A DNA stretch of 64,000 bases from Robertmurraya sp. FSL R5-0851 (lineage in GTDB: Bacteria; Bacillota; Bacilli; Bacillales; Cytobacillaceae). Below are positions 12,782-23,141 of this stretch, piece after piece. The DNA lies in contig NZ_JBBOOE010000001.1 of the NCBI RefSeq assembly GCF_038002965.1, positions 3,267,001-3,331,000 of the forward strand, written 5' to 3'. The notes beneath the pieces are model-generated. The model was given only the letters and a program-made list of their open reading frames with translations. It was not told the origin of the DNA and ran no database searches. Positions within the stretch are counted from its first letter, which is position 1. Each line of letters starts with the position of its first letter. The position numbers and the translations under genes were made by a program.

Positions 12782-13921
12782 TTAGATCACGCCGATAAAT
12801 GATTGAAACACTTCATTTCCTAAAAACCGCCCTTTTTTTGTTAAGGCAATTTTGTCATCCTGTAATATAATTAGATCACGACTTTGTAAGGAATCTATCT
12901 CCTCCTTAAATAAGGATAGCGGATCTACGCCAAATTTTTGAATGAAATGGTCAACGCTAATTCCCTCAATCTTCCTTAAACCGAGAAACATTTCTTCCTC
13001 CCACTTTTCATTGTTCTCCACTTTGTGAATATTATGAGAGGGTAGGGTGCCATTCCAGATGGGATCCATATATTTTTTTAAAGGACCATGGTTTGCAATC
13101 CTCTCTCCAGCCACATAACTATGAGAACCAGCACCAAACCCATAGTATTCCTCGTTATTCCAATATGTTAGATTATGTTTGCTTTCATACCCTGGAATTG
13201 CGAAGTTGGAAATTTCGTATTGCTGAAATCCCGCCAGCTGCATTTGCTCCATCAGTAACGAATACATTTCTGCTTCAGCATCTTCTCCTGGAACAGGTAG
13301 CTTCCCTTTTCTCATTTGGTTATAGAACACCGTTTTGGGTTCAATAATGAGGGAGTAGCCAGAGTAGTGTTGAATATCAAGGGAGAGTGCGGTTTGTAAT
13401 GTTTCTTTAAAACCCTCAAGCGTTTGATTCGGTAAGCTATAGATTAAATCTACACTAATATTTTCGAAACCGACTTTCTTTGCCTTTTCAATTGAGGTTA
13501 ACACATCCTTGGCTCTATGTGTTCTCCCGATTGCCTTTAGCAACTGATTATCAAAGGTTTGCACACCAAAGCTTAATCGATTGACTCCACCCCCAAAAAG
13601 CACACGGAACTTTTCATCGGACAAGTCCCCAGGATTGGCTTCAAATGTAAACTCCGCATCCTGCTCTAATGGAAGATATTTCTTAATAGAAAACAATAAT
13701 CGTTGTAATTGTTTTTCACTTAATGAAGTTGGAGTCCCACCTCCTACAAATATGGAATGTAGCGGTTCTGCAGGGTGCTTTTCTAGTGTTAATCGAATTT
13801 CCTCTTCAAGCGCGTCTAGGTATTCATCGACAGGCTGACCTTTTAAGAAAACCTTATTAAAATCACAATAGTGACAAATATGCTCACAGAACGGAATATG
13901 AATATATGCTGCTTTTACCAT
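12782..13921 (-). CDS. hemW: Radical SAM heme chaperone HemW
   Basis: HemW is a HemN-like radical SAM protein that binds heme and is thought to insert it into respiratory enzymes; older annotation calls it oxygen-independent coproporphyrinogen oxidase. The chain is 379 residues, with the cluster motif CEHICHYCDF (about 13-22), the glycine-rich FVGGGTPTSL and a C-terminal HemN domain. A GTG lies two codons upstream (13927), but AAGG is better spaced from the ATG at 13921, giving MVKAAYIHIPFC. It lies between lepA and hrcA, as in B. subtilis. Confidence 0.92.
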   Translation of the reverse strand: MVKAAYIHIPFCEHICHYCDFNKVFLKGQPVDEYLDALEEEIRLTLEKHPAEPLHSIFVGGGTPTSLSEKQLQRLLFSIKKYLPLEQDAEFTFEANPGDLSDEKFRVLFGGGVNRLSFGVQTFDNQLLKAIGRTHRAKDVLTSIEKAKKVGFENISVDLIYSLPNQTLEGFKETLQTALSLDIQHYSGYSLIIEPKTVFYNQMRKGKLPVPGEDAEAEMYSLLMEQMQLAGFQQYEISNFAIPGYESKHNLTYWNNEEYYGFGAGSHSYVAGERIANHGPLKKYMDPIWNGTLPSHNIHKVENNEKWEEEMFLGLRKIEGISVDHFIQKFGVDPLSLFKEEIDSLQSRDLIILQDDKIALTKKGRFLGNEVFQSFIGVI

Positions 13922-13956
13922 TTTCACACAACCTTAAAATATAACTTTTTTGCAAT

Positions 13957-14005
13957 CAAAAAAGGTTAGATCACTTGATTTATCAAGCTTATCTAACCTT
14001 TCTTT
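13957..14005 (-). terminator. Terminator after lepA
   Basis: Stem GGTTAGAT (13964-13971) with ATCTAACC (13991-13998), an inner AAGCTTGAT hairpin, and a run of T on the minus strand after the stem. Confidence 0.85.
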
Positions 14006-14019
14006 TAAAATCAAATCAT

Positions 14020-15855
14020 CTACTTCTTTGAGTTTGAGTCATCCATTTTCAAGACCGCCATGAATGCTTCTTGAGGTACCTCTACGGAACCTACCTGCTT
14101 CATTCGCTTTTTACCTTCTTTTTGCTTTTCAAGTAGCTTTCGCTTACGCGAGATATCTCCACCATAACATTTTGCTAATACGTTTTTACGCATTGCTTTA
14201 ATGGTAGAACGCGCCACAATTTTTTGCCCAACCGCTGCTTGAATAGGAACCTCGAACTGTTGTCTTGGTATTAATTCCTTGAGCTTTTCAACTATGACCT
14301 TTCCACGTTCGTACGCGAAGTCTTTATGAACAATAAAGCTTAATGCATCAACCTTTTCAGCATTAAGAAGAATATCCATCTTAACAAGTTTTGATTCTTT
14401 GTAGCCAATTAACTCGTAATCAAATGACGCATAGCCTTTTGTACTTGACTTTAATTGATCAAAGAAATCATATACAATTTCCGATAGCGGAATCTCATAT
14501 ACAATGTTTACACGAGTCTCATCCATATATTGCATATCAATAAAGATTCCTCGTTTTTCCTGACAAAGTTCCATAATCGCACCAACATAGTCATTAGGAG
14601 CCATCATTGTAGCTTTTACGTATGGCTCTTCAACGCGTGCAATTTTTTGTGGATCTGGCATGTTTGAAGGATTATCAACTTTAATTTCCGTACCATCCGT
14701 CATAATCACATGATAAATAACGCTTGGTGCAGTTGTAATCAAGTCAATTTTGAACTCTCTTTCAATACGCTCTTGAATAATTTCCATATGGAGTAATCCT
14801 AGGAATCCACAACGGAAACCAAAACCGAGCGCCTGAGAAGTTTCTGGCTCAAATTGAAGTGCTGAATCATTTAGTTCTAACTTTTCTAATGCTTCTCGTA
14901 AATCATTGAACTTTGCACTATCAATTGGATATAAACCACAATATACCATTGGGTTTAAACGGCGGTAACCTGGAAGAGCTTCTGTCGCTCCATTTTTCAC
15001 ACTAGTAATCGTATCCCCCACTCGTGTATCCCCAACGTTTTTAATAGCTGCAGTTAAGAATCCAACATCACCAACAGTTAGTTCTGCACACGGAGTCGAC
15101 TTTGGTGTAAATACTCCCACTTCTGTTACTTCGAATTCTTTTCCTGTTGCCATCATGCGGATTTTGTCGCCTACTTTTACCGTTCCATCAACAACACGAA
15201 TATAAGCTACTACTCCACGGTAAGCATCATAGAGAGAGTCAAAAATGAGCGCTTTTAACGGTGCATCTGGATCGCCAGTTGGCGCTGGCACTTTTTCTAC
15301 TACTTGCTCTAGTATGTCTTCGATTCCAATTCCGGCTTTCGCACTTGCTAAAACCGCCTCAGATGCATCTAGTCCAATTACTTCTTCAATCTCATTACGT
15401 ACTCGTTCTGGATCTGCACTTGGTAAGTCAATTTTGTTGATTACAGGCACAATTTCAAGGTCATTATCAAGCGCTAAGTAAACATTTGCTAATGTTTGAG
15501 CTTCAATTCCCTGTGCCGCATCCACCACAAGAACAGCTCCTTCACAAGCTGCTAAGCTCCGTGATACTTCATAAGTGAAGTCGACGTGCCCAGGTGTATC
15601 GATTAAATGGAAAGTGTAAATCTCTCCATCCTTTGCTTGATATTTTAATTGCACAGAGTTTAATTTAATGGTGATTCCACGTTCTCTTTCAAGGTCCATT
15701 GAATCTAGTAGCTGGTCCTTCATTTCTCTAGCTGTTAACGCATTCGTTTTTTCAAGGATACGGTCAGCTAATGTGGATTTTCCATGGTCAATATGTGCAA
15801 TAATAGAAAAATTCCTGATTTTTTCTTGTCTATTTAGTCTGTCTTGTCTGTTCAT
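14020..15855 (-). CDS. lepA: Elongation factor 4 (LepA)
   Basis: Translational GTPase that back-translocates or remodels stalled ribosomes and aids 30S maturation. It has 611 residues: G domain with AHIDHGKST (G1), DTPGHVDF (G3) and NKIDLP (G4), then EF-G-like domains 2, 3 and 5, and the LepA-specific C-terminal domain with [18 protein letters not shown]. The frame is open 39 codons upstream, but AGTAGGAGTGAACCG precedes the ATG at 15855 and the protein then starts [15 protein letters not shown] as in relatives. Confidence 0.98.
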   Translation of the reverse strand: MNRQDRLNRQEKIRNFSIIAHIDHGKSTLADRILEKTNALTAREMKDQLLDSMDLERERGITIKLNSVQLKYQAKDGEIYTFHLIDTPGHVDFTYEVSRSLAACEGAVLVVDAAQGIEAQTLANVYLALDNDLEIVPVINKIDLPSADPERVRNEIEEVIGLDASEAVLASAKAGIGIEDILEQVVEKVPAPTGDPDAPLKALIFDSLYDAYRGVVAYIRVVDGTVKVGDKIRMMATGKEFEVTEVGVFTPKSTPCAELTVGDVGFLTAAIKNVGDTRVGDTITSVKNGATEALPGYRRLNPMVYCGLYPIDSAKFNDLREALEKLELNDSALQFEPETSQALGFGFRCGFLGLLHMEIIQERIEREFKIDLITTAPSVIYHVIMTDGTEIKVDNPSNMPDPQKIARVEEPYVKATMMAPNDYVGAIMELCQEKRGIFIDMQYMDETRVNIVYEIPLSEIVYDFFDQLKSSTKGYASFDYELIGYKESKLVKMDILLNAEKVDALSFIVHKDFAYERGKVIVEKLKELIPRQQFEVPIQAAVGQKIVARSTIKAMRKNVLAKCYGGDISRKRKLLEKQKEGKKRMKQVGSVEVPQEAFMAVLKMDDSNSKK

Positions 15856-15960
15856 TCGGTTCACTCCTACTATACTTCGCACGTATACACTATTTTTGAT
15901 TATAGCAGTAGGTAAAATAAGATTCAATAGAGAAAAGCGGAGGGAGCTAGCCATATAAAG

Positions 15961-15986
15961 AAAAAACAGCAATCCTGAGATTGCCG
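15961..15986 (-). terminator. Terminator after yqxA
   Basis: GCAATC (15969-15974) pairs with GATTGC (15979-15984), loop of 4, with TGTTTTTT following on the minus strand. Confidence 0.8.
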
Positions 15987-15991
15987 CATTT

Positions 15992-16321
15992 CTAGCTATT
16001 TCTAATCAGATCAATCGTAATATCTACTATACCCGTTACAATGTCTGCTAGTGTTTTGCCCAAGTCTGAGAAGAAGTTATAGGCTTCCATTTCTTCTAGC
16101 TGTTCTCTTTTTTTATTAATATCGTGACTATCTACATTATTTCCTAAAACCGATACTTGGACATTTTCTTCTTGTTCGTTAATAGTGAATGCACCTTTAA
16201 AATTAGGATCATCAAATCCCTTCATGTTTACGATCCCATTGTTTGCAATTTGCATTCCAAATAATACGGATAGAAACATGAGAGACATTAGCAATATGCT
16301 TTTAAACATAAACATTTTCAT
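15992..16321 (-). CDS. yqxA: YqxA family protein (DUF3679)
   Basis: Small protein of 109 residues beginning MKMFMFKS, with one N-terminal membrane helix (about residues 4-24) and a hydrophilic rest that includes a central [10 protein letters not shown] helix. It matches the YqxA family found next to spoIIP and gpr in Bacillus. The function is unknown. GTG at 16330 is in frame, but AGGTGAT is better spaced from the ATG at 16321. It follows spoIIP by 20 bases and ends at a terminator, so it is probably made in the sporulating or general spoIIP transcript. Confidence 0.85.
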   Translation of the reverse strand: MKMFMFKSILLMSLMFLSVLFGMQIANNGIVNMKGFDDPNFKGAFTINEQEENVQVSVLGNNVDSHDINKKREQLEEMEAYNFFSDLGKTLADIVTGIVDITIDLIRNS

Positions 16322-16341
16322 AACTATCACCTAAATTTACA

Positions 16342-17541
16342 TTATTGCTCCTCAGAAGGAACGGTTACTGGGTAATTTACCTTTTCTGCTTCCCAGAAAA
16401 TCTCGCTAAATACATCTGCAAATGCATCTGCTGAAAGATTAAGCTCGTCAAAGTTGTTATCCACTCCACCAAATTCTATTAATAGAGCATTTCCAGAAAG
16501 GTCCTGATTGAAACGGCCATTTGTACTAGCTCCGCTTTTTTGGATAATTCCTCTGCTTATACCAGGATATTTTTCCTCGAGCTTATAATGAATTTCTGTT
16601 GCGAGCTTAAGGTTCTTCTCATAATTTGGGTGTTCAGCTCCAACAACAAAAGCTAGCTTTGCATAGGACTTACCATTAATTACTTTTGTCGTATCTTCTT
16701 TTCTTTTAGAATCACGGTGAATATCTATTAAATACGAAAGATTTGAGTTACTAGCCATTGCCTCTTGAACCATCTGTCTTGATGCATCGTATGAGCGACC
16801 ATATGTCCAGCCATTTGCATGCAATCGATCCGTGACATCTGTTTTATCTAAAATCGTACCAACCCCATAACCTTCTAGTTTTTCTTGAAGTCGATCGCCA
16901 ATTTTTGTCACATTGATTTCAGAGTGTTGTGCACTATTGGCATTGGTTACCCCTTCTAAATATGGGAGATATGATTCTCTTGTATGAGAGAAATAAATGT
17001 ACGCCACCTTTTTATCCCCTGTCGTTAAAGAAGGTGGAGCGCTTGGTTTCGATTCATCCTCTTTTATGTCATCCACATTTTGCAAGCTTGCCTCATTTTC
17101 TTTCTTTAACGCTTCTTCTGCTGGTGCAGATTCAATTGGCATATTTGTATAGTTGGTTCCTTCCCCAGCAACAAGAATCTTTCCATCAAATAAGGAAAAA
17201 CCCGGAAGTTCTCTACCTAGTAAGCTCCGCGGATCATCAAGATTCACATTGGTGGAGGCTTTAAACAAGACACTCGACATACTCGGAACTTCATCTCTTT
17301 CTACTAATCCACTCATAAAATAATGGTTTTCTCTAGCCATCAACTGAAAGAGTACATTTCCGCTCACATTCGTAGTCGCTTTGTTCACACTCGATGACCT
17401 AAGCTGATATTGTGGATTTAAAGAAGTTAATAGTCCGCTCACAGAAAAGAGTAGGAAAATCAACAACAAACACGATAAAATGAGCTTTAAAATGCTTGTC
17501 CCTTGAATAGTTACAACATAGGGGGTTTTTTGCAGTTTCAT
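16342..17541 (-). CDS. spoIIP: Stage II sporulation protein P
   Basis: SpoIIP is the amidase/endopeptidase of the DMP complex (SpoIID-SpoIIM-SpoIIP) that degrades septal peptidoglycan during engulfment. It has 399 residues: an N-terminal membrane anchor (about 15-40), a linker region rich in Glu, Lys and Pro, and a C-terminal SpoIIP domain with the metal-binding DIHRDS and ALLIEFGGVDN motifs. It sits between gpr and yqxA, the usual order. GAGGTGGAATA precedes the ATG. Confidence 0.96.
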   Translation of the reverse strand: MKLQKTPYVVTIQGTSILKLILSCLLLIFLLFSVSGLLTSLNPQYQLRSSSVNKATTNVSGNVLFQLMARENHYFMSGLVERDEVPSMSSVLFKASTNVNLDDPRSLLGRELPGFSLFDGKILVAGEGTNYTNMPIESAPAEEALKKENEASLQNVDDIKEDESKPSAPPSLTTGDKKVAYIYFSHTRESYLPYLEGVTNANSAQHSEINVTKIGDRLQEKLEGYGVGTILDKTDVTDRLHANGWTYGRSYDASRQMVQEAMASNSNLSYLIDIHRDSKRKEDTTKVINGKSYAKLAFVVGAEHPNYEKNLKLATEIHYKLEEKYPGISRGIIQKSGASTNGRFNQDLSGNALLIEFGGVDNNFDELNLSADAFADVFSEIFWEAEKVNYPVTVPSEEQ

Positions 17542-17617
17542 TATTCCACCTCTTAGCCTAGTCTAGTAAATGATATGTACTTACTAGAGAAGGTAGAACA
17601 ATAAATTTTGCTGAAGT

Positions 17618-18745
17618 CTATCTTGTATAGAAACCTGCATTATCTTGATTTACAGCATCATGCAAAGCAGCATTTAATCCATTTGCAATTAAATTAGACA
17701 TATCTTCAATAAATACATCTACTTCCTTTGGCGTTACCATTAAGTTATGTCCAAGCGGGGACAAAACTTCATGAATCAATCTTCTTTTTTCATCTTCTTC
17801 TAAAGTGCCAATCATTCCAAGAAATGTATTTCGGTGATGTTCTTCAGGCATATCTTCGTCAGTCAATTTTTTCTTCTCACCAAACGTCATTCCTGCTGGC
17901 GCTAAAGCTCTAGAAGGGCGATTTCCTTCTTTTAGCTCCCGTCCAAAATGCTTTAAAATAAAATCAATCGTATCACTTGTAATGGAAACCGCGTCAACTA
18001 CCGTTGGTACACCCACTGCGATAACTGGTATTCCTAAGGTTTCTTCACTTAGCTCCTTACGCTTATTTCCTACACCAGATCCTAGATGAATTCCTGTATT
18101 TGATATTTGAACTGTTGAATTGACCCTTTCAATGGATCGCGAAGCTAATGCGTCAATAGCTATAACAAAGTCAGGCTTCGTTTTTTCAACCACTCCCCTA
18201 ATAATGTCACTTGTTTCTATGCCAGTTAAACCCATTACACCAGGAGCTAACGCACTCACTGGACGATAACCTTCGTCCACGCTCTCAGGACTTAATTGAT
18301 ATAAATGTCGCGTAACTAATAGATTTTCACACACTTGTGGTCCAAGGGCATCAGGAGTAACGTTCCAATTCCCTAAACCAACAACAAGACAGGAAGCATC
18401 TTTATTTATTCCTAGTCCACTTATAAAATGGGAGAATTCTCTCGCAAACGTTTCTTCAACCTTTTTTTGTAAATCTGTGTCCTGTTGTCTAATCCCTTGC
18501 ACTTCGATGGTTAAATATTTTCCAGCTTTTTTATTTAACTCTTTCTCTCCTTCACTCGACACTTCTACTAACGAAAGCTTGATCCCGTTCTCCTCTTTTT
18601 CTTTAATAACCACACCGTTTATATTCGAGAGATCTTGTTCATCTGTAACATTTTTCCCCCTGCTTGCAATCACCATCTCCCTTGCCTCCACTGCCAAATC
18701 AGTGCGGATGGAATATCTACTTAAATCTATTGATTCTTTCATCAT
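17618..18745 (-). CDS. gpr: Spore germination protease GPR
   Basis: GPR degrades small acid-soluble spore proteins at germination. It is made as a zymogen, P46, and processed to P41; the 375-residue length fits. The N-terminal propeptide carries the autocleavage context [11 protein letters not shown]. The core includes [16 protein letters not shown] and the conserved [10 protein letters not shown]. The likely start is the first of two adjacent ATG codons, preceded by GAGAGGGGC. In Bacillus it is transcribed in the forespore by sigma F/G; I did not find a convincing forespore promoter by eye. It is followed by spoIIP. Confidence 0.97.
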   Translation of the reverse strand: MMKESIDLSRYSIRTDLAVEAREMVIASRGKNVTDEQDLSNINGVVIKEKEENGIKLSLVEVSSEGEKELNKKAGKYLTIEVQGIRQQDTDLQKKVEETFAREFSHFISGLGINKDASCLVVGLGNWNVTPDALGPQVCENLLVTRHLYQLSPESVDEGYRPVSALAPGVMGLTGIETSDIIRGVVEKTKPDFVIAIDALASRSIERVNSTVQISNTGIHLGSGVGNKRKELSEETLGIPVIAVGVPTVVDAVSITSDTIDFILKHFGRELKEGNRPSRALAPAGMTFGEKKKLTDEDMPEEHHRNTFLGMIGTLEEDEKRRLIHEVLSPLGHNLMVTPKEVDVFIEDMSNLIANGLNAALHDAVNQDNAGFYTR

Positions 18746-18968
18746 ATGCCCCTCTCTTTCGTTAAATTAGATAAGAAACTAGCAACTATTATTTCCTTTT
18801 CTATATGAAACCATTCAAATCCATGGATATCAGCGAATATATTTCCATTGAAAAGTATTGCAATAGTATTCACCGAATGATAAAATGTGTTTTGTTCTTA
18901 ATTTACGTAAATTAATGAATGGTGATAGTCGAGTATATAATCTCGATGCTTTGTAGGAGGTGAAAAGA

Positions 18969-19235
18969 ATGCCAAATATTAAATCTGCAATCAAGCGCGT
19001 GAAAACAAGCGAAGAGCGTAATGCACGTAACACGATGGTGAAATCTGCAACACGTACGGCTGTTAAGAAAGTAGAATCAGCTATCGTAAACGGTGACGCT
19101 ACTACTGCACAAGAGAGCTATGCTCTTGCTGCAAGTAAACTTGACAAAGCTGCAGCGAAGGGTCTTATCCATAAAAATGCTGCTGCTCGCAAAAAGTCTC
19201 GTTTAATGAAGAAATTAAACTCATTAAACTCTTAA
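18969..19235 (+). CDS. rpsT: 30S ribosomal protein S20
   Basis: S20 is an 88-residue basic helical protein that binds helices of the 16S 5' and 3' minor domains. It starts [18 protein letters not shown]. The frame is open three codons upstream, but AGGAGGTGAAAAGA fixes the ATG at 18969. It is alone on the plus strand, divergent from gpr and convergent with holA, as in B. subtilis. Confidence 0.98.
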   Translation: MPNIKSAIKRVKTSEERNARNTMVKSATRTAVKKVESAIVNGDATTAQESYALAASKLDKAAAKGLIHKNAAARKKSRLMKKLNSLNS

Positions 19236-19251
19236 TTTTTGCTAATCATAG

Positions 19252-19288
19252 ATAAAAAGCTAGATCCTTATCGGATCTAGCTTTTTTT
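19252..19288. terminator. Bidirectional terminator between rpsT and holA
   Basis: AAAGCTAGATCC pairs with GGATCTAGCTTT around a short loop and is flanked by A and T runs, so it can serve both converging genes. Confidence 0.9.
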
Positions 19289-19291
19289 GAT

Positions 19292-20314
19292 TTATGAACC
19301 AGAATGTAAATGAAATAAGAACATTTCAATTAGAAGCTCCTTGTTCATTCCACCTGTTTTCGCTTGATAATCAGAGTCCGCTAACATTTTCATAATTCTC
19401 GTTAGCTCTTCATCACTAAATTTCACGGCTTGGCCTGCAGCTAGTTTCACACGGAATGGATGTACTTTTAAATACCCTCCCATTTGCTGTTGACCGTATC
19501 CACGTCTTGCTAATTCCTTTACCTGGTAAATTAACCGGAACTGACCTGCAATAATCGCTAATATTTTTAGCGGTTCTTCATTTTGTCTTAACAAATCATA
19601 ATAAATACGTAATGCCTCGTCTACTTTTCGGTGCACCACTTTATCAACGAGAGTAAAAATATTTTGTTCCAGTGAGCGTGACACGAGCTTTTCTACTGTT
19701 TCAGCATCAATTTGTTTTGTCTCATTGCAATATAAGCTAAGCTTGTCCACCTCTGAGGTTAATAAAAATAGATTAGTCCCCGCTAATGCAAGCATCCGCT
19801 CTACTGCCTCGTTGTCTATGATTGTACCATTCGCTTTTGCTCTTTGGACAATCCAATTCTTTAGTTCGTGTTCCCCAAGTTTCTTTGCTTCCGCCACAAC
19901 AGCTGTTCTTTTTAATTCCTTTGTTAGCTTTTTTCGTTCATCCAGCTTTTCATAGGGCGCTACCATCACAACAATCGAATATGGGGACGGCTCCTTCATG
20001 TACTGTTCTAATCTTCCTAGCTGATGTTCCACTTTGTCCTTCGTTTTTTCAGCCGTTAAGAACCCTGGATTATTTAAAAATATCAGCCTTTTATCCCCTA
20101 AGAATGGAATGGTTTCGGCATCCTCTAATGCTACTTCAATCGGGATTTCATCTAAATCATAGGTGGATAGATTAAAATCACTTTCATCTTCACCCAATAC
20201 ATTTTGAATAAAAAGCTGCTTTGTTTCATTTACTAAAAACGATTCTGTTCCATACAAAACGTAAATTGGGGAAAATTCTTTCCTCTTAATTTGCTTCCAT
20301 AAATCAAAAATCAC
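19292..20314 (-). CDS. holA: DNA polymerase III subunit delta
   Basis: HolA (YqeN) is the clamp-loader delta subunit that opens the beta sliding clamp. It has 340 residues, with an N-terminal AAA-like domain lacking a functional Walker A, preceded by the conserved YVLYGTESFLVNE, and the delta collar domain at the C-terminus. It follows the conserved order rpsT-holA-yqzM-comEC. No overlap with neighbours. Confidence 0.95.
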   Translation of the reverse strand: MIFDLWKQIKRKEFSPIYVLYGTESFLVNETKQLFIQNVLGEDESDFNLSTYDLDEIPIEVALEDAETIPFLGDKRLIFLNNPGFLTAEKTKDKVEHQLGRLEQYMKEPSPYSIVVMVAPYEKLDERKKLTKELKRTAVVAEAKKLGEHELKNWIVQRAKANGTIIDNEAVERMLALAGTNLFLLTSEVDKLSLYCNETKQIDAETVEKLVSRSLEQNIFTLVDKVVHRKVDEALRIYYDLLRQNEEPLKILAIIAGQFRLIYQVKELARRGYGQQQMGGYLKVHPFRVKLAAGQAVKFSDEELTRIMKMLADSDYQAKTGGMNKELLIEMFLFHLHSGS

Positions 20315-20614
20315 TTTTCCTCGCTCCGTTCAGGAAAATAGGTTACTTAATTATCCTAATGAAGGATCAAGGATTTGACAAGCATTTTAAAGGGAATTGA
20401 TCAATCTCCTGACCAATTCCCATCTATAGAAACGCTGAAAAAAGAGGCCTAGGATACTCCTTTTACAGCGATAACCCCCATTGTATACATTATTGTTACC
20501 GTACATCTAAAAAGTATTTGTGACAATCACTGACAAGCTAGGAAAAGAAACAAGAGGATCGGTAGATTTTTTTTATGAAATCGCTTATACTAAGATTGAT
20601 TAGGAGGGGTAGTT
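20315..20614. other. Intergenic region between holA and yqzM
   Basis: A 300-base gap between divergent genes. It holds a perfect 8-bp stem (GGGAATTG 20392-20399 with CAATTCCC 20414-20421) and a second imperfect hairpin with arms CGCTG (20433-20437) and CAGCG (20466-20470). A TATACT near 20587 could be the yqzM -10 box. I see no ORF with a ribosome binding site here. Confidence 0.5.
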
Positions 20615-20749
20615 GTGAACGAATTTGAGAAAAATGTGCAAAGTAAACGTAATGACGCTGTTGATTCTGGTGTAGGGTTCATCGTTTCCTTCGGTTTTTT
20701 TGCAACTTTATTTATCATTGCAACTGTCATTAAACTCGTAGGGGCATAA
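20615..20749 (+). CDS. yqzM: YqzM family protein
   Basis: A 44-residue protein, starting VNEFEKNVQSKRNDA, with a single membrane helix at about residues 21-42. It matches the YqzM family that lies between holA and comEC in Bacillus. The start is GTG, with AGGAGGGG at the right distance. The function is unknown. It is followed by a strong terminator that also overlaps the end of convergent comEC. Confidence 0.9.
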   Translation: MNEFEKNVQSKRNDAVDSGVGFIVSFGFFATLFIIATVIKLVGA

Positions 20750-20770
20750 AGTTCTGCTACATAAAACATA

Positions 20771-20798
20771 AGGAGACTGCTGCTGCAGTCTCTTTTTT
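20771..20798. terminator. Terminator after yqzM, overlapping comEC end
   Basis: GAGACTGC (20773-20780) pairs with GCAGTCTC (20785-20792), loop of 4, then TTTTTT. The T run overlaps the comEC stop codon. Confidence 0.9.
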
Positions 20799-23115
20799 AT
20801 GGGTTTGTTACATCATATGGGATATGTCTAGAAAAGGTTCCTGTCCCATTCTGAAAAGTGTAAGTAATTGCACCATCTGTGTCAGTACGGAAAATTTTTA
20901 TATTTCTTTCCTTTAACCGATCCAAAACATCTTGATGTGGATGCCCAAATCGATTGTTCTTCCCAACAGATATTACCGCGACCTTCGGCTGATAGGCTTG
21001 AAGAAGAGTAGCAGATGTAGAGCTTTTACTACCATGATGTCCGATTTTTAATACATCCACCGGTAAGCTAGGATACTCACTCAATAGTCTTTCTTCTCCT
21101 TGTTCTCCTAAATCACCTGTAAACAACCAAAATAAACCTCCTAATTGAACATGAATAACCACTGAATTATCGTTTCGATCCTCTAGTTCAATAATGGGAC
21201 TCACGATTTTAAAGGTCGATCCCTTTTCTTCCCAACTCATACCGTTCTTCACAAATATGATGCTTGTTTTCCTTTCTTTCGCTAGTTGAATCATTTCATT
21301 TTCCAAGCTAGAACGATTCGAAACATAAGGAAGGATTAATTCTTTCACTTTCATTGTTTCGAGAACAGACTTTGCTCCACCAATATGGTCCATATCACCA
21401 TGCGTTAATATTAGTTTATCGATTGTGCTTATCCCTTTCCCTTTTAAAAATGGGACGAGAATATCATTTCCAACTTCAAAAGGATTTCTCGGCCTTTCCC
21501 ATTCCTCCTCATTGAAAGAAATAGTCCCTCCAGTATCTATCACATAAGTTTTTTTATGAAAACCGTTCTGTACTACAATACTATCTCCTTGACCAACATC
21601 AACAAACGTGATTTGTCCTGAGAATGAATAATGGGATAAGCAGTAGGAGAAAGTGAGGGTAAAAACACAAGGAAGGATTGAAATCAGTTGGCTTTTTCTT
21701 GTCTTCCCGGTCTCCCATTTGCAGAGTAAATAGACAATAGAGCCTATTAGGAGAAGTATCATCCATACGGAAGGACGGCCAATAGTGACTGTCTGGTACG
21801 GGAAAGAAGCTATACGTACAGTTAATTGGTTCATTAAGGTAATGGCAAAATCCACTGGCTTTACCATAATTGAGATAGGCTCTCCAAAGATGAATAACAG
21901 AAAAAACAGAGTGATAAAACTAGGGTTTATGATTATTGTGAAAATGGGAATATAAATGAGGTTTGCCAACAATGACAACAGAGAAAATTCATAAAAATGA
22001 TAGAGAACGATAGGGAGAGAAGCTAACTGAGAAATAAATGACGCTTTTATTAAGAGGAATTTTGATGGCTTTAATAATCCTTTGGTGGAAAGAAGTAATG
22101 TGAAGGTCACACTAAAGGAGAGCTGAAACCCTACATCAAATAGGAGATAAGGTGAAAGAAATGCATAAACCATGAATACGATACTGCAAATATCAAGTGT
22201 GGCTAATCTTGACTGTGATACGAGCTTAACGAACAAAAATAGAAACATCATCATCGCTGCTCGAAACACAGGAGGAGAGGCACCTGACAGATAAGTAAAA
22301 ATGGGTAGGTAGAGGAGAAGAACAATGATCATGCGTTCCCTTGTTACTCCTAAGCGCACCCCGATATAATGAATCATACTTACGTAAAGAGCGACATTCG
22401 CCCCAGAAATAGCTAATAAATGTATGATTCCGAGTTTTTGGTACGCTTTCTCTAAGGATGGATCAAGTATCTGTCTTTCTCCAAACAACAACGCGCTAGC
22501 TAAGGAAGCGACGGAATTCGGAAAATACGTTTCCAATAACCGAATTGCCTGTTGCCTTTGCTTTTTGATAATAAGAATAGGTCCATTAAGCTCTTTACAA
22601 TTGCCCCATTGATCAACAACTAACTGCCAATGAATGTGTTGATGAGTTAGATAAGATTGGTAATCAAAGGCATTAGGGTTGGTTTGTCCATTCACTGTTT
22701 TTAAACTACCTTTTATCTGACAAGAAAATCCAAGGAGCCTTTCCTTATTTAAACTGGACTTTTCCTCTTCAGATTTCATTCGGTATTTAATTAATAGCTT
22801 TTCTCCTGTTGAATCCTTTGCAAAACCACTTAGGAGACTGCCATTAAGCGATACTTCATCTTCGAACAAAACAGTAAACTGTGTCTCACTCCCATGAAAA
22901 CCAGATTCATTTCTGTTGATATCAATCCTTGCCTTCGAATAGAAAACAAGGACAATCATCAAGATGATATAAATTTGTCTTTTTGAGAATTTCTTATAAA
23001 ACAAAAATAAAATCAAAAATAAAAAGAGTGAGAGCTTGACCATAATTTGGGGCTGAAAAGCAATAATCAAAGCAAGTAAAGAAGCAATGGCAAAATAGAT
23101 CCCTCTTCCTTGCAA
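20797..23115 (-). CDS. comEC: DNA internalization channel protein ComEC
   Basis: ComEC forms the channel that carries single-stranded DNA across the membrane during transformation. The chain has 772 residues: N-terminal membrane helices and a periplasmic OB-like region (about 60-190), the multi-helix Competence domain (about 205-470), and a C-terminal metallo-beta-lactamase-like domain with DVGQGDS and the HGDMDHIGG metal-binding motif, thought to degrade the non-transforming strand. The MBL motif is intact. It is the last gene of the comEA-comEB-comEC operon, 26 bases after comEB. Confidence 0.96.
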   Translation of the reverse strand: MQGRGIYFAIASLLALIIAFQPQIMVKLSLFLFLILFLFYKKFSKRQIYIILMIVLVFYSKARIDINRNESGFHGSETQFTVLFEDEVSLNGSLLSGFAKDSTGEKLLIKYRMKSEEEKSSLNKERLLGFSCQIKGSLKTVNGQTNPNAFDYQSYLTHQHIHWQLVVDQWGNCKELNGPILIIKKQRQQAIRLLETYFPNSVASLASALLFGERQILDPSLEKAYQKLGIIHLLAISGANVALYVSMIHYIGVRLGVTRERMIIVLLLYLPIFTYLSGASPPVFRAAMMMFLFLFVKLVSQSRLATLDICSIVFMVYAFLSPYLLFDVGFQLSFSVTFTLLLSTKGLLKPSKFLLIKASFISQLASLPIVLYHFYEFSLLSLLANLIYIPIFTIIINPSFITLFFLLFIFGEPISIMVKPVDFAITLMNQLTVRIASFPYQTVTIGRPSVWMILLLIGSIVYLLCKWETGKTRKSQLISILPCVFTLTFSYCLSHYSFSGQITFVDVGQGDSIVVQNGFHKKTYVIDTGGTISFNEEEWERPRNPFEVGNDILVPFLKGKGISTIDKLILTHGDMDHIGGAKSVLETMKVKELILPYVSNRSSLENEMIQLAKERKTSIIFVKNGMSWEEKGSTFKIVSPIIELEDRNDNSVVIHVQLGGLFWLFTGDLGEQGEERLLSEYPSLPVDVLKIGHHGSKSSTSATLLQAYQPKVAVISVGKNNRFGHPHQDVLDRLKERNIKIFRTDTDGAITYTFQNGTGTFSRHIPYDVTNP

Positions 23116-23141
23116 GATATCACCCCCTGAAAAATATTATA

